Origin: Pseudomonas sp.
Lineage (GTDB): Bacteria; Pseudomonadota; Gammaproteobacteria; Pseudomonadales; Pseudomonadaceae
Length of the DNA: 5,992 nt
Reading direction: 5' to 3'
Assembly: GCA_029240955.1 (NCBI GenBank)
Contig: JARDZH010000482.1
Location: 1 to 5,992, forward strand
The translations under genes were made by a program, and so were the position numbers. Positions 1 to 5,992 of this stretch are shown here, in pieces. Under the pieces are notes generated by a model. That model did no database searches. It was not told the DNA's origin and saw only the letters and a program-made list of their open reading frames with translations. Positions within the stretch are counted from its first letter, which is position 1. Each line of letters opens with the position of its first letter.

Positions 1-115
1 GGTACAGGCCAATGCTGTCCCAGCGCTGCAGAGTTTGCGGCTCGCGCTGGGGCAGGCCGGCCTTCATTGGGAAGGCGGTGTCCGGAAGGTTTAGCGTGGA
101 TTTATAATCGGTCAT
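1..115 (-). CDS. ileS: Isoleucyl-tRNA synthetase, N-terminal fragment (partial)
   Basis: IleS is the cytoplasmic class I enzyme that charges tRNA-Ile with isoleucine using ATP. Only the first 38 codons are in the window; the gene runs off the left edge. The translation starts [20 protein letters not shown] and continues LPQREP...RWDSIGLY, the characteristic start of gammaproteobacterial IleS, where the LNLPxTxFPM(K/R)xxLxxREP stretch precedes the catalytic domain. The HIGH and KMSKS motifs lie outside the window, so catalytic integrity cannot be judged. The ATG at 113-115 is preceded by a weak AAGAG ribosome binding site. It lies downstream of ribF on the same strand, the conserved ribF-ileS order, usually followed by lspA. 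The gap to ribF is 162 bases, long enough to hold a separate promoter, though I see no clear one. Confidence 0.95.
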   Translation of the reverse strand, partial: MTDYKSTLNLPDTAFPMKAGLPQREPQTLQRWDSIGLY

Positions 116-170
116 TTCAGGCTCTTGATTTGGATATGCATGCAAAATGTCTGCGCTTGTTCATGCGGCG

Positions 171-230
171 TTGCGGGCTGTCTCGACATGCTCATTTACT
201 CACGTAAACTCCGCTTTCTCGCCACCCCGC
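171..230. other. Imperfect stem-loop in the ribF-ileS spacer
   Basis: The spacer between ribF and ileS (116-277) holds no convincing gene. It contains a short perfect hairpin, TTTAC at 195-199 and GTAAA at 204-208 around a four-base loop, nested inside an outer GCGGG (173-177) / CCCGC (226-230) pair. There is no run of T after it on either strand, so it does not look like an intrinsic terminator. The layout resembles dispersed intergenic hairpin elements seen in Pseudomonas genomes, but that resemblance is from memory. It could instead be a processing or folding element in the leader of ileS mRNA. Confidence 0.3.
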
Positions 231-277
231 GCCTTGCCTGACCTTCGCTCGACCATATTTCATACACATCCGTCAGG

Positions 278-1204
278 TTAACCATGCCAATGGGCACGGG
301 CGGCGGCGACGTCCGCATTGATCGCCGTCTTGAGCGCCTCCAGAGAGGCAAAACGCTGCTCATCACGCAGCTTGTGGTGGAAAGCCACCGTCAGACGCCG
401 GCCATAGAGATCACCGGCAAAATCCAGAAGATGCACCTCGAGGTGGGCGCTGCCATCACCGGCCACGGTCGGACGTACACCAATGTTGGCGACACCCGGC
501 CAGGCCTTGCCGTCGATCTCCGTGCTGACCAGATACACCCCGGTCAGCGGCACGCGACGGCGCTTGAGCTGCACGTTGGCCGTGGGCGTACCCAACTGGC
601 GCGCCAGCTTCTGGCCGTGCAATACCCGCCCGGTTATCCGGAACGGGCGACCGAGCAAACGCTCGGCGAGAGTGAAGTCCGCATTGGCCAGCGCGTTACG
701 CACCTTGGTGCTGCTGACGCGGACTCCGTCGATCTCGACGGTCTGTGCCGCTTCGACGGAAAACCCGTGAGTATTTCCCGCTTGCTGCAAAAAGTCGAAG
801 TCGCCGACCCGGTCGCAGCCAAAACGGAAATCGTCACCGACTTCCAGATGCTGGATACCCAGGCCATCGATCAGCACCGCTTCGACGAAATCTGCAGCGC
901 TCAGCTTGCTCAACCGCTGATTGAAGGACAGACACAGAACCCGGTCAACGCCTTCGGCGGCGAACAGTTCGAGCTTGTCGCGCAGACGCGTCAGACGTGC
1001 GGGCGCCGTCTCGGGTGCGAAGAACTCACGCGGCTGCGGCTCGAAAATCACCACGCAGCTGGGCACGCCCAACTCGACTGCACGCTCGCGAAGCCGGGCC
1101 AGAATAGCCTGGTGGCCGCGATGTACACCGTCGAAGTTGCCAATCGTGGCGACGCAGCCCCTATGTTGGGGGCGCAGATTGTGGAGGCCTCTGACCAGCT
1201 GCAT
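278..1204 (-). CDS. ribF: Bifunctional riboflavin kinase / FAD synthetase
   Basis: RibF phosphorylates riboflavin to FMN and adenylylates FMN to FAD in the cytoplasm. The 308-residue product is of normal length. The N-terminal FAD-synthetase (nucleotidylyltransferase) domain spans about residues 15-185, with IGNFDGVHRGH at 21-31, VGDDFRFG at 122-129 and VSSTKVR at 163-169. The C-terminal riboflavin-kinase domain spans about 186-300, with GTPTAN at 205-210, GVANIGVRPT at 237-246, EVHLLDF at 256-262 and LRDEQRF at 279-285. All key motifs look intact. The frame is open upstream to 1321, but the ATG at 1204 (MQLVRGLHNL) fits the family start, has an AAGAAG sequence six bases before it, and lies just downstream of a TATAAT box that would fall inside the longer version. 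It lies between murJ and ileS, all on the minus strand. Confidence 0.96.
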   Translation of the reverse strand: MQLVRGLHNLRPQHRGCVATIGNFDGVHRGHQAILARLRERAVELGVPSCVVIFEPQPREFFAPETAPARLTRLRDKLELFAAEGVDRVLCLSFNQRLSKLSAADFVEAVLIDGLGIQHLEVGDDFRFGCDRVGDFDFLQQAGNTHGFSVEAAQTVEIDGVRVSSTKVRNALANADFTLAERLLGRPFRITGRVLHGQKLARQLGTPTANVQLKRRRVPLTGVYLVSTEIDGKAWPGVANIGVRPTVAGDGSAHLEVHLLDFAGDLYGRRLTVAFHHKLRDEQRFASLEALKTAINADVAAARAHWHG

Positions 1205-1232
1205 AACGCACTTCTTGCTCATAAAGTGGCCG

Positions 1233-1238
1233 ATTATA
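1233..1238 (-). promoter_or_regulatory. Candidate -10 box of a ribF promoter
   Basis: Read on the minus strand this is a perfect TATAAT. It would place transcription start near 1226, about 22 bases before the ribF ATG. The matching -35 is poor: CTGTCG at 1257-1262 with an 18-base spacer matches the sigma-70 consensus at only three of six positions. The 132-base gap between murJ and ribF leaves room for a separate promoter, but chance occurrence is possible. Confidence 0.4.
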
Positions 1239-1336
1239 ACCACACACGGCCGTGGACGACAGGCAACACGCCAAGGCCCGATCACAGCCGCCGGCACGCA
1301 GTGCGATAAACCGACGGCCACCCTTCGAATAAGTGC

Positions 1337-2875
1337 CTACATGATCGCCTTGCGGGCGAAATGACGCAGACGAAAACCCATTAACAACAGCATGACGAAA
1401 TAGGTAACCACACCGGCGACGACAAGAACACCCAGGCGCAGGAATCGTTCGAGCATAAGCCCTTGATCCCAGGCCGGCATCAACTGCATGAGCCCCAGCA
1501 ACACCGCCGACATCACCGCAACGGCGACCAGCAGCTTGATGAGAAACTTCGTCCAGCCCGGTTGCGGCTGAAACAGATCCTGACGGCGCAACTGCCAGAA
1601 CAGCAACCCGGCATTGATGCACGCGCCGACGCTGATCGCCAACGCCAGCCCCGCATGCTGCAACGGCACGATGAAAGCGAGGTTGAGCAGCTGGGTCACG
1701 ATCAGCGTGAATATCGCGATCTTGACCGGTGTGCGGATGTTCTGTTGAGCATAGAAACCGGGCGCGAGCACCTTGATCAGAATGATCCCCAACAGGCCGA
1801 CCGAATAGGCGATCAACGCACGCTGGGTCATCGCCGCATCCAGCGCATCGAATTTGCCGTACTGGAACAGCGAAACGGTCAGCGGTTCGGCCAGCAACCC
1901 CAGCGCCAGCGTACAAGGCAGCACCAGCACAAAGCACAGGCGCAGCCCCCAATCGAGGATTCGCGAGTATTCCTGGCGGTCCTTCTGGGCATAGGTCTTG
2001 GAAAGAATCGGCAAAAGAATCGTACCCAGCGCCACGCCCAACACGCCGGAAGGCAACTCCATCAAGCGGTCGGCATAGTACATCCACGACACCGAACCTG
2101 CGACCAGGAACGAGGCAAAAATCGTGTTGATGATCAGAGAAATCTGACTGACGGACACCCCGAGTATTGCAGGCAGCATCTGCCGCATGACCCGCCAGAC
2201 GCCCGAGTCGCGCACATTGAGGCGCGGCAGCACCAGCATGCCGATTTTCCTGAGATGCGGCAGTTGATACAGCAGTTGCAGCAGACCGCCCGCCAGAACG
2301 GCCCAGCCCAGTGCCATGACGGGCGGGTCGAAATACGGCGTCAGGAACAGGGCGAACACGATCATGCTGACGTTCAGCAGAGTCGGCACGAAGGCCGGCA
2401 CGGAGAAGCGGTTCCAGGTGTTGAGAATCGCGCCGGCCAGCGACGACAGCGAAATCAGCAATATATAAGGAAAGGTCACCCGCAGCAGATCAGCTGTCAG
2501 CTCGAATTTTTCCGGGGAATCGACAAAGCCCGGCGCTGTAGCCCAGATCACCCAGGGCGCGAACACGACGCCCAGCAGAGTGACCAGCGCAAGCGCCAGC
2601 GTCAGCAGGCCTGTGACATAGGCCACGAACGTTCGCGTGGCCTCCTCGCCCTGCTGGCTCTTGTATTCAGCCAGGATCGGTACGAAGGCCTGGGAAAACG
2701 CACCTTCGGCGAAGATCCGCCGCAGCAGGTTGGGCAGTTTGAACGCGATGAAAAAGGCATCCGTGGCCATGCCGGCGCCGAACGTACGGGCAATGATCGT
2801 ATCCCGGATGAATCCCAGGACGCGGGACAGCATGGTGATGGAGCTGACGGCAGCCAGTGACTTGAGTAGGTTCAT
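1337..2875 (-). CDS. murJ: Lipid II flippase MurJ
   Basis: MurJ (MviN) is an inner-membrane MOP-superfamily flippase that moves lipid II from the cytoplasmic to the periplasmic face for peptidoglycan synthesis; it is normally essential. The 512-residue product has the usual length and is hydrophobic throughout, consistent with the 14 membrane segments of the family. Residues known to matter in E. coli MurJ are at the same positions: Arg18, Arg24, Asp39, Arg52, and the Asp269-Arg270 pair in [13 protein letters not shown]. The N-terminal stretch SRVLGFIRD...TDAFF and the [14 protein letters not shown] segment (47-60) are family signatures. The frame is open upstream to 2968, but the ATG at 2875 ([20 protein letters not shown]) gives the standard start. 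No good Shine-Dalgarno precedes it: the nearest AAGG is about 15 bases away. It is transcribed divergently from rpsT and lies upstream of ribF. Confidence 0.96.
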   Translation of the reverse strand: MNLLKSLAAVSSITMLSRVLGFIRDTIIARTFGAGMATDAFFIAFKLPNLLRRIFAEGAFSQAFVPILAEYKSQQGEEATRTFVAYVTGLLTLALALVTLLGVVFAPWVIWATAPGFVDSPEKFELTADLLRVTFPYILLISLSSLAGAILNTWNRFSVPAFVPTLLNVSMIVFALFLTPYFDPPVMALGWAVLAGGLLQLLYQLPHLRKIGMLVLPRLNVRDSGVWRVMRQMLPAILGVSVSQISLIINTIFASFLVAGSVSWMYYADRLMELPSGVLGVALGTILLPILSKTYAQKDRQEYSRILDWGLRLCFVLVLPCTLALGLLAEPLTVSLFQYGKFDALDAAMTQRALIAYSVGLLGIILIKVLAPGFYAQQNIRTPVKIAIFTLIVTQLLNLAFIVPLQHAGLALAISVGACINAGLLFWQLRRQDLFQPQPGWTKFLIKLLVAVAVMSAVLLGLMQLMPAWDQGLMLERFLRLGVLVVAGVVTYFVMLLLMGFRLRHFARKAIM

Positions 2876-3047
2876 GTGATGAATCGTGTGCCTTGGCCAG
2901 AAGGATCTGCGTTCGAGCGACCCATTTATGCGATACTGCGCGCCGCGAACGGCCCGAAGTCGAAGCACGCGAGTTTACAGGTCGCAAGCCGGAAATGAAT
3001 CCTCCGGAAAAATGTAGCGACCACTCAGCGGAACACCTGAACTGCCC

Positions 3048-3076
3048 TTGACAACCCTTCAAGTCATCGGCATGAT
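3048..3076 (+). promoter_or_regulatory. rpsT promoter, sigma-70 type
   Basis: A perfect -35 hexamer TTGACA (3048-3053) is followed by a 17-base spacer and a CATGAT -10 hexamer (3071-3076, four of six matches to TATAAT). Transcription would start near 3083, giving a leader of about 45 bases before rpsT. A near-consensus promoter is expected for a ribosomal protein gene. The rest of the 252-base spacer between murJ and rpsT shows no gene; a murJ promoter is presumably there, but none stands out. Confidence 0.75.
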
Positions 3077-3114
3077 TCGCGGCCTATTTTGTTCGCTATT
3101 TCACAAAGTCTTTC

Positions 3115-3120
3115 GAGGAG
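3115..3120 (+). promoter_or_regulatory. Ribosome binding site deciding the rpsT GTG start
   Basis: GAGGAG lies seven bases before the GTG at 3128-3130. This strong Shine-Dalgarno and spacing, together with the family N-terminus [11 protein letters not shown] directly after the GTG, fix GTG as the start rather than the ATG at 3089. E. coli rpsT also uses a non-ATG start (TTG), which matters there for autoregulation by S20; a similar role here is inference. Confidence 0.8.
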
Positions 3121-3127
3121 CTCGACG

Positions 3128-3402
3128 GTGGCCAACACACCTTCCGCCAAAAAACGTGCAAAACAGGCTGAGAAGCGTCGCAGCCACAACGCCAGCCTGC
3201 GTTCCATGGTTCGTACCTACATCAAGAATGTAGTTACATCGACGCAAAAGACGCTGAAAAAGCGCAAGCCGCCTATGTTCTGGCAGTGCCTGTTATCGAC
3301 CGTATGGCCGACAAAGGCATCATCCACAAGAACAAGGCTGCTCGCCATAAAGGTCGTCTGAATGGCCACATCAAGGCACTCGCCCTTGCTGCTGCAGCCT
3401 AA
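3128..3402 (+). pseudogene. rpsT: 30S ribosomal protein S20, frameshifted by a 4-base deletion
   Basis: S20 is a primary 16S rRNA-binding protein of the small subunit. Translation from GTG 3128 gives the normal start ([20 protein letters not shown], then ...RTYIKNVV) for 36 codons up to 3235. The expected continuation, [19 protein letters not shown] through [20 protein letters not shown] and [14 protein letters not shown], is present but starts at 3238 in a different frame and runs to the TAA at 3400-3402. Only AC lies between the halves where Pseudomonas S20 has two codons (Lys-Ala), so four bases appear to be missing; adding four gives the usual 92 residues. As written, translation runs 41 residues out of frame to a TGA at 3359-3361, making a 77-residue product. 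The promoter, ribosome binding site and terminator are intact and the rest has not decayed, pointing to a recent mutation or a sequence error. I recall the family sequence from memory; the frame change itself is directly visible. Confidence 0.9.
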
Positions 3403-3416
3403 GCGATCCGCTTGTT

Positions 3417-3444
3417 AAAAAACCGACCTCAGGGTCGGTTTTTT
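3417..3444. terminator. Intrinsic terminator of rpsT, probably bidirectional
   Basis: A 12-base-pair stem (3417-3428 with 3433-3444) with a TCAG loop starts 14 bases after the rpsT stop. The core is CCGACC/GGTCGG, flanked by six A and six T. Because the arms end in A6 and T6, the hairpin has a T run in both directions, so it could also stop transcripts coming from proB-creA on the minus strand. Confidence 0.9.
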
Positions 3445-3475
3445 ATTGCCTGCAGGAAAGCGCCTTTCCGCGACG

Positions 3476-3537
3476 CGCCCGGCGCGATTACCTAGAAGAG
3501 CCGCATCATCGTTCGTCGCAGGTAAACGCGCCGGGCG
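3476..3537. repeat. Long imperfect inverted repeat in the rpsT-creA spacer
   Basis: The 18-base arms at 3476-3493 and 3520-3537 pair at 17 of 18 positions, with one A/A mismatch, around a 26-base loop. The outer part is G+C-rich (CGCCCGGCGCG), and each arm is itself partly palindromic. The right arm runs into the left element of the REP pair described next, so this may be a decayed or composite REP cluster. No T run follows, so it is not a classic terminator. Confidence 0.6.
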
Positions 3538-3589
3538 GCGCTCCGCTCCTACACACGCCAGTGAGGAGTAGGAGCGCGCTTGCCCGCGA
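3527..3589. repeat. Inverted pair of REP-type palindromes (REPIN-like)
   Basis: The right element (3568-3589) begins GTAGGAGCGCGCTTGC and continues CCGCGA, matching the common Pseudomonas REP pattern GTAGGAGCGNGCTTGC. The left element is in opposite orientation: read on the minus strand from about 3551 it starts GTAGGAGCGGAGCGCC, sharing the GTAGGAGCG head. They are separated by about 16 bases, so the pair could fold into one long hairpin, the arrangement called a REPIN. Such elements are mobilised in trans by RAYT transposases; none is encoded here. Position between two convergent units is typical. Family membership is from recalled consensus. Confidence 0.65.
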
Positions 3590-3634
3590 CAAAGGCGACA
3601 ACGCAAGGCATGAGACAAAACGCGCCTTTGGGAA

Positions 3635-4099
3635 TCAGGGCGTCTGCGGCCAAGGCAATATCGGAATCGCCGTCACCGCATTCTGCGGGCTCCCTTCAAT
3701 GATGCGGTCGCTGTACACCAGATACACCAGCGTATTGCGCTTCTCGTCGAGGAACCGCACCACCTGCATGGTTTTGAACACCAGCGAGGTGCGCTCCTTG
3801 AATACCTCCTCACCATCCTTCAGCGGCGGCTGAAAACGGATCGGCCCGACCTGCCGGCAAGCGATGGACGCTTCTGCGCGGTCTTCCGCCAACCCCAGAC
3901 CACCCTTGACGCCGCCTGTCTTGGCGCGCGACAGATAGCACGTCACGCCCTCGACTTTCGGATCGTCGAACGCCTCGACCACAATGCGATCGTTGGGACC
4001 GACCAGCTTGAACACGGTCGACACCTGGCCAATCTCTTCAGCCGTTGCAACCGCCGGCAGAGCCAGCAGCGCAACCAGAATCCCCTTCATGACGCGCAT
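3635..4099 (-). CDS. creA: CreA family exported protein
   Basis: A 154-residue protein of the CreA family (E. coli CreA is about 157 residues), whose biochemical function is not established. The N-terminus [20 protein letters not shown] is a typical Sec signal peptide, probably cut after ATA at residue 20, so the mature protein should be periplasmic. The mature part carries the family stretches [20 protein letters not shown] and [18 protein letters not shown], with two cysteines (54 and 81) that could form a disulfide. The frame is open upstream to 4147, overlapping proB, but the ATG at 4099 has AAGGA eight bases before it and gives the signal peptide directly at the start; a second in-frame ATG at 4090 is less well placed. 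It starts 25 bases after the proB stop on the same strand, so the two are probably cotranscribed. In E. coli creA sits beside creBCD; those genes are not seen here. Confidence 0.92.
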   Translation of the reverse strand: MRVMKGILVALLALPAVATAEEIGQVSTVFKLVGPNDRIVVEAFDDPKVEGVTCYLSRAKTGGVKGGLGLAEDRAEASIACRQVGPIRFQPPLKDGEEVFKERTSLVFKTMQVVRFLDEKRNTLVYLVYSDRIIEGSPQNAVTAIPILPWPQTP

Positions 4100-4124
4100 C
4101 GGACATTTCCTTGCAGAGCGCAAA

Positions 4125-5246
4125 TCAGACCAGCACCAGATTGTCACGGTGAATCAGCTCAGGTTCAGCCATGTAGCCAAGCTCACGAACAATGGCGTCG
4201 GAAGACTGGCCAATGATCTTCTGGGCTTCGATAGCACTGTAGTTGCTCAGACCCCGAGCGATCTCCCGACCATCCGGCGCCACGCACACCACCATCTCGC
4301 CCCGACGGAAGCTGCCTTGCACCAGCTTCACACCCACCGGCAACAGACTTTTGTGATCCTTGGCCAGCGCCGCGACCGCGCCGTCGTCGAGCACCAGCGT
4401 GCCGCGGGTCTGCAGATGGCCCGCAAGCCACTGTTTGCGCGCCGCCAGCATCCCGCGCTCAGGCGATAGCAAAGTACCCAGGCGCTCGCCGCCCTTGAGG
4501 CGCGAGAGGACTCGCTCGATGCGACCGCCGACGATAACGGTGTGCGCACCGGAACGCGCCGCCAGCCGCGCTGCACGCAGCTTGGTCTGCATGCCGCCAC
4601 GCCCTAACGCCCCACCCGTGCCACCCGCGACCGCGTCCAGCGCCGGATCATCTGCGCGCGCTTCGTAGATGAGCTGCGCTTCCGGATTGTTGCGCGGGTC
4701 CGCATCGAACATGCCGTCGCGGTCGGTGAGAATCACCAGCAGATCCGCTTCCACCAGGTTGGCAACCAGAGCAGCCAGCGTGTCGTTGTCGCCAAAGCGG
4801 ATTTCGTCGGTGACGACCGTGTCGTTCTCGTTGATGACGGGCACGACGCCGAGCTCGACCAGCGCGCGCAACGTGCTGCGGGCGTTCAGGTAACGCTTGC
4901 GGTCGGAAAGGTCATCATGCGTCAGCAGAATCTGCGCAGTGTGACGACCGTGCTCTGCAAAGCTCGATTCCCAGGCCTGAACCAGACCCATCTGGCCGAT
5001 GGCAGCGGCGGCTTGCAGCTCGTGCATCGCACTGGGTCGAACAGTCCAGCCCAGCCGACTCATGCCGGCAGCGACTGCGCCGGATGAAACCAGGACCAGC
5101 TCAACGCCCGCTTCATGCAGCGCCACCATCTGCTCAACCCACACACCCATTGCTGTGCGATCCAGGCCCTTGCCGTCTGCGGTCAGCAAGGCACTGCCTA
5201 TCTTCACAACCCAGCGCTGAGCGCCCGTCACTTTGCTGCGCATCAT
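4125..5246 (-). CDS. proB: Glutamate 5-kinase
   Basis: ProB phosphorylates L-glutamate with ATP to gamma-glutamyl phosphate, the first and feedback-inhibited step of proline synthesis, in the cytoplasm. The 373-residue product has the full two-domain form. The amino-acid-kinase domain covers about residues 10-260, with VVKIGSALL at 13-21, SSGAVAAG at 54-61, INENDTV at 138-144, FGDNDTLAA at 151-159, [13 protein letters not shown] at 173-185 and [15 protein letters not shown] at 209-223. A C-terminal PUA domain covers about 278-370. Two ATGs in a row occur: 5246 has AAGG seven bases ahead, while 5243 gives the 372 residues I recall for other Pseudomonas ProB; either may be used. It follows cgtA, as in many bacteria, but a strong terminator separates them, and creA follows closely. 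No proA partner is in the window. Confidence 0.96.
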   Translation of the reverse strand: MMRSKVTGAQRWVVKIGSALLTADGKGLDRTAMGVWVEQMVALHEAGVELVLVSSGAVAAGMSRLGWTVRPSAMHELQAAAAIGQMGLVQAWESSFAEHGRHTAQILLTHDDLSDRKRYLNARSTLRALVELGVVPVINENDTVVTDEIRFGDNDTLAALVANLVEADLLVILTDRDGMFDADPRNNPEAQLIYEARADDPALDAVAGGTGGALGRGGMQTKLRAARLAARSGAHTVIVGGRIERVLSRLKGGERLGTLLSPERGMLAARKQWLAGHLQTRGTLVLDDGAVAALAKDHKSLLPVGVKLVQGSFRRGEMVVCVAPDGREIARGLSNYSAIEAQKIIGQSSDAIVRELGYMAEPELIHRDNLVLV

Positions 5247-5284
5247 CGTCCAACCTTAGCCAGAGAGTTTCGAATTCGAGATAC

Positions 5285-5314
5285 AAAAACGCCGCTATCA
5301 GTGATAGCGGCGTT
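5285..5314 (-). terminator. Intrinsic terminator after cgtA
   Basis: The arms at 5288-5300 and 5302-5314 are perfect complements around a single central base, giving about a 12-base-pair stem with a three-base loop and the core AACGCCGCTATC. On the minus strand the stem ends in TTTTT, 18 bases after the cgtA stop, so it should end cgtA transcription. It lies about 40 bases upstream of the proB start, so it either isolates proB or attenuates read-through into it. Confidence 0.85.
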
Positions 5315-5332
5315 CAAGTTTACTGCAAGCGA

Positions 5333-5992
5333 TCAGTCGCGGACGTAAATGATTTCCGGACCATCGTCATCATCCACATCCTCTTCATCCCAATCGTCAT
5401 CGCCGATGTCATGCACGCTCTTCACGCCGCTACGGCGCAGGGCACGCTGATCATCCAGCGCCTGCAGCTGAGCACGCGCCTCGTCTTCGATGCGCTGATC
5501 CAGCTCGGCCAGCTCCTCGGCATAACCCGGCTCTTCGACCATACGCAGGCTGCGCTCTTCGAGGTAGCGCATGATGTCGCGGGACAACTGCTCGGTGCCC
5601 TGCTTGGCAATCGCCGAGATCACATAGACCGGACCGGTCCATTCCAGACGCTCGATGATTTCCTGCTTGCGCGCTTCCTGCTCATCTTCGAGCAACTGGT
5701 CGCACTTGTTCAGTACCAGCCAGCGATCACGCTCGGCCAGCGACGGGCTGAACTTGATCAGCTCATTGACGATGACTTCAGCCGAATCGGCTGCACTGCT
5801 TTCATCCAGCGGCGCCATGTCGACGAGGTGCAGCAACAGACGCGTACGCGCCAAGTGCTTGAGGAAGCGAATACCCAGACCGGCGCCGTCGGATGCACCT
5901 TCGATCAGACCGGGAATGTCCGCAACCACGAAGCTCTTCCAGCGATCGACGCTGACAACACCCAGGTTCGGCACCAGCGTGGTGAACGGATA
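5333..5992 (-). CDS. cgtA: GTPase CgtA/ObgE, C-terminal part (partial)
   Basis: CgtA (Obg) is an essential GTPase involved in 50S ribosome assembly and stress responses. The last 219 codons are present; the 5' part, with the Obg domain and the P-loop (G1), lies beyond the right edge. The visible part begins [11 protein letters not shown] (G2/switch I region), then DIPGLIEGA (G3, residues 25-33 of the fragment), NKCD (G4, 95-98) and SAI (G5, 126-128). The C-terminal tail is strongly acidic ([20 protein letters not shown], ending VRD), as in gammaproteobacterial Obg proteins. The frame stays open to the edge, so the GTG at 5974 is an internal valine, not a start. Pseudomonas Obg is about 407 residues, so nearly half is missing. 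In most bacteria it follows rplU-rpmA, which would lie further right. Confidence 0.96.
   Translation of the reverse strand, partial: YPFTTLVPNLGVVSVDRWKSFVVADIPGLIEGASDGAGLGIRFLKHLARTRLLLHLVDMAPLDESSAADSAEVIVNELIKFSPSLAERDRWLVLNKCDQLLEDEQEARKQEIIERLEWTGPVYVISAIAKQGTEQLSRDIMRYLEERSLRMVEEPGYAEELAELDQRIEDEARAQLQALDDQRALRRSGVKSVHDIGDDDWDEEDVDDDDGPEIIYVRD

Noticed and set aside
114..165. A 15-codon minus-strand frame ([15 protein letters not shown]) ending one base before the ileS ATG, with one rare ATA isoleucine codon, resembling a leader peptide.
   Set aside because: There is no ribosome binding site before its ATG, only one Ile codon, and no terminator/antiterminator structure after it; chance is the simpler explanation.
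284..1309. A 341-codon plus-strand frame opposite ribF.
   Set aside because: It is a codon-bias shadow of ribF: low-complexity composition, no recognisable motif, and the opposite strand carries all RibF motifs.
1463..2860. A 465-codon open frame on the plus strand opposite murJ.
   Set aside because: It is antisense to a clearly conserved gene, is rich in Gln/Arg/His as expected for the reverse of a hydrophobic G+C-rich gene, and resembles no family I know.
3089..3361. A 90-codon plus-strand frame starting at ATG 3089, taken as a complete small gene.
   Set aside because: It is the first part of rpsT with an upstream extension and a frameshifted tail; the GTG at 3128 with its GAGGAG site is the true start.
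4100..4147. A longer creA start at 4147 that would overlap the 3' end of proB.
   Set aside because: The extension puts 16 residues ahead of a good signal peptide, while the ATG at 4099 has a well-spaced AAGGA.
1..5992. A search for a defence, secretion, phage or other accessory system.
   Set aside because: Every long frame with coding character is a conserved housekeeping gene in its usual Pseudomonas order; no transposase, integrase, phage or toxin-antitoxin gene is visible.

Overview
This window is a stretch of conserved core chromosome from a gammaproteobacterium, almost certainly a Pseudomonas, with protein sequences that look most like the P. syringae group (recalled from family knowledge, not searched). 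The evidence is the gene order cgtA-proB-creA / rpsT / murJ-ribF-ileS, the G+C-rich codon use, and Pseudomonas-type REP palindromes in one spacer. I see no mobile element, CRISPR array, tRNA or rRNA, and no candidate for a new multi-gene system.

Layout from left to right: the first 38 codons of ileS (minus, running off the left edge); a 162-base spacer with an imperfect stem-loop; ribF (minus); a 132-base spacer with a TATAAT box just before ribF; murJ (minus); a 252-base divergent spacer carrying a strong promoter for rpsT; rpsT (plus); a symmetric hairpin terminator; a REP-type inverted-repeat cluster; creA and proB (minus, 25 bases apart, probably one transcript); a strong terminator hairpin between proB and cgtA; and the 3' half of cgtA/obgE (minus, running off the right edge).

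The genes are housekeeping ones: ribosome assembly and stress GTPase (CgtA), the first step of proline synthesis (ProB), a small exported protein of unknown role (CreA), ribosomal protein S20 (RpsT), lipid II flipping for peptidoglycan (MurJ), FMN/FAD synthesis (RibF) and isoleucyl-tRNA charging (IleS).

The striking point is that rpsT is broken. After codon 36 four bases are missing relative to the expected S20 sequence. The first third of S20 is in one frame and the rest, perfectly recognisable to its normal stop, is in another. The promoter, ribosome binding site and terminator are intact. This is either a sequencing or assembly error, a recent mutation, or a sign of a second S20 gene elsewhere, and it is the item most worth checking. 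Other points of interest are the REP/inverted-repeat cluster between the convergent rpsT and creA units, and the terminator that separates cgtA from proB with little room for a separate proB promoter.
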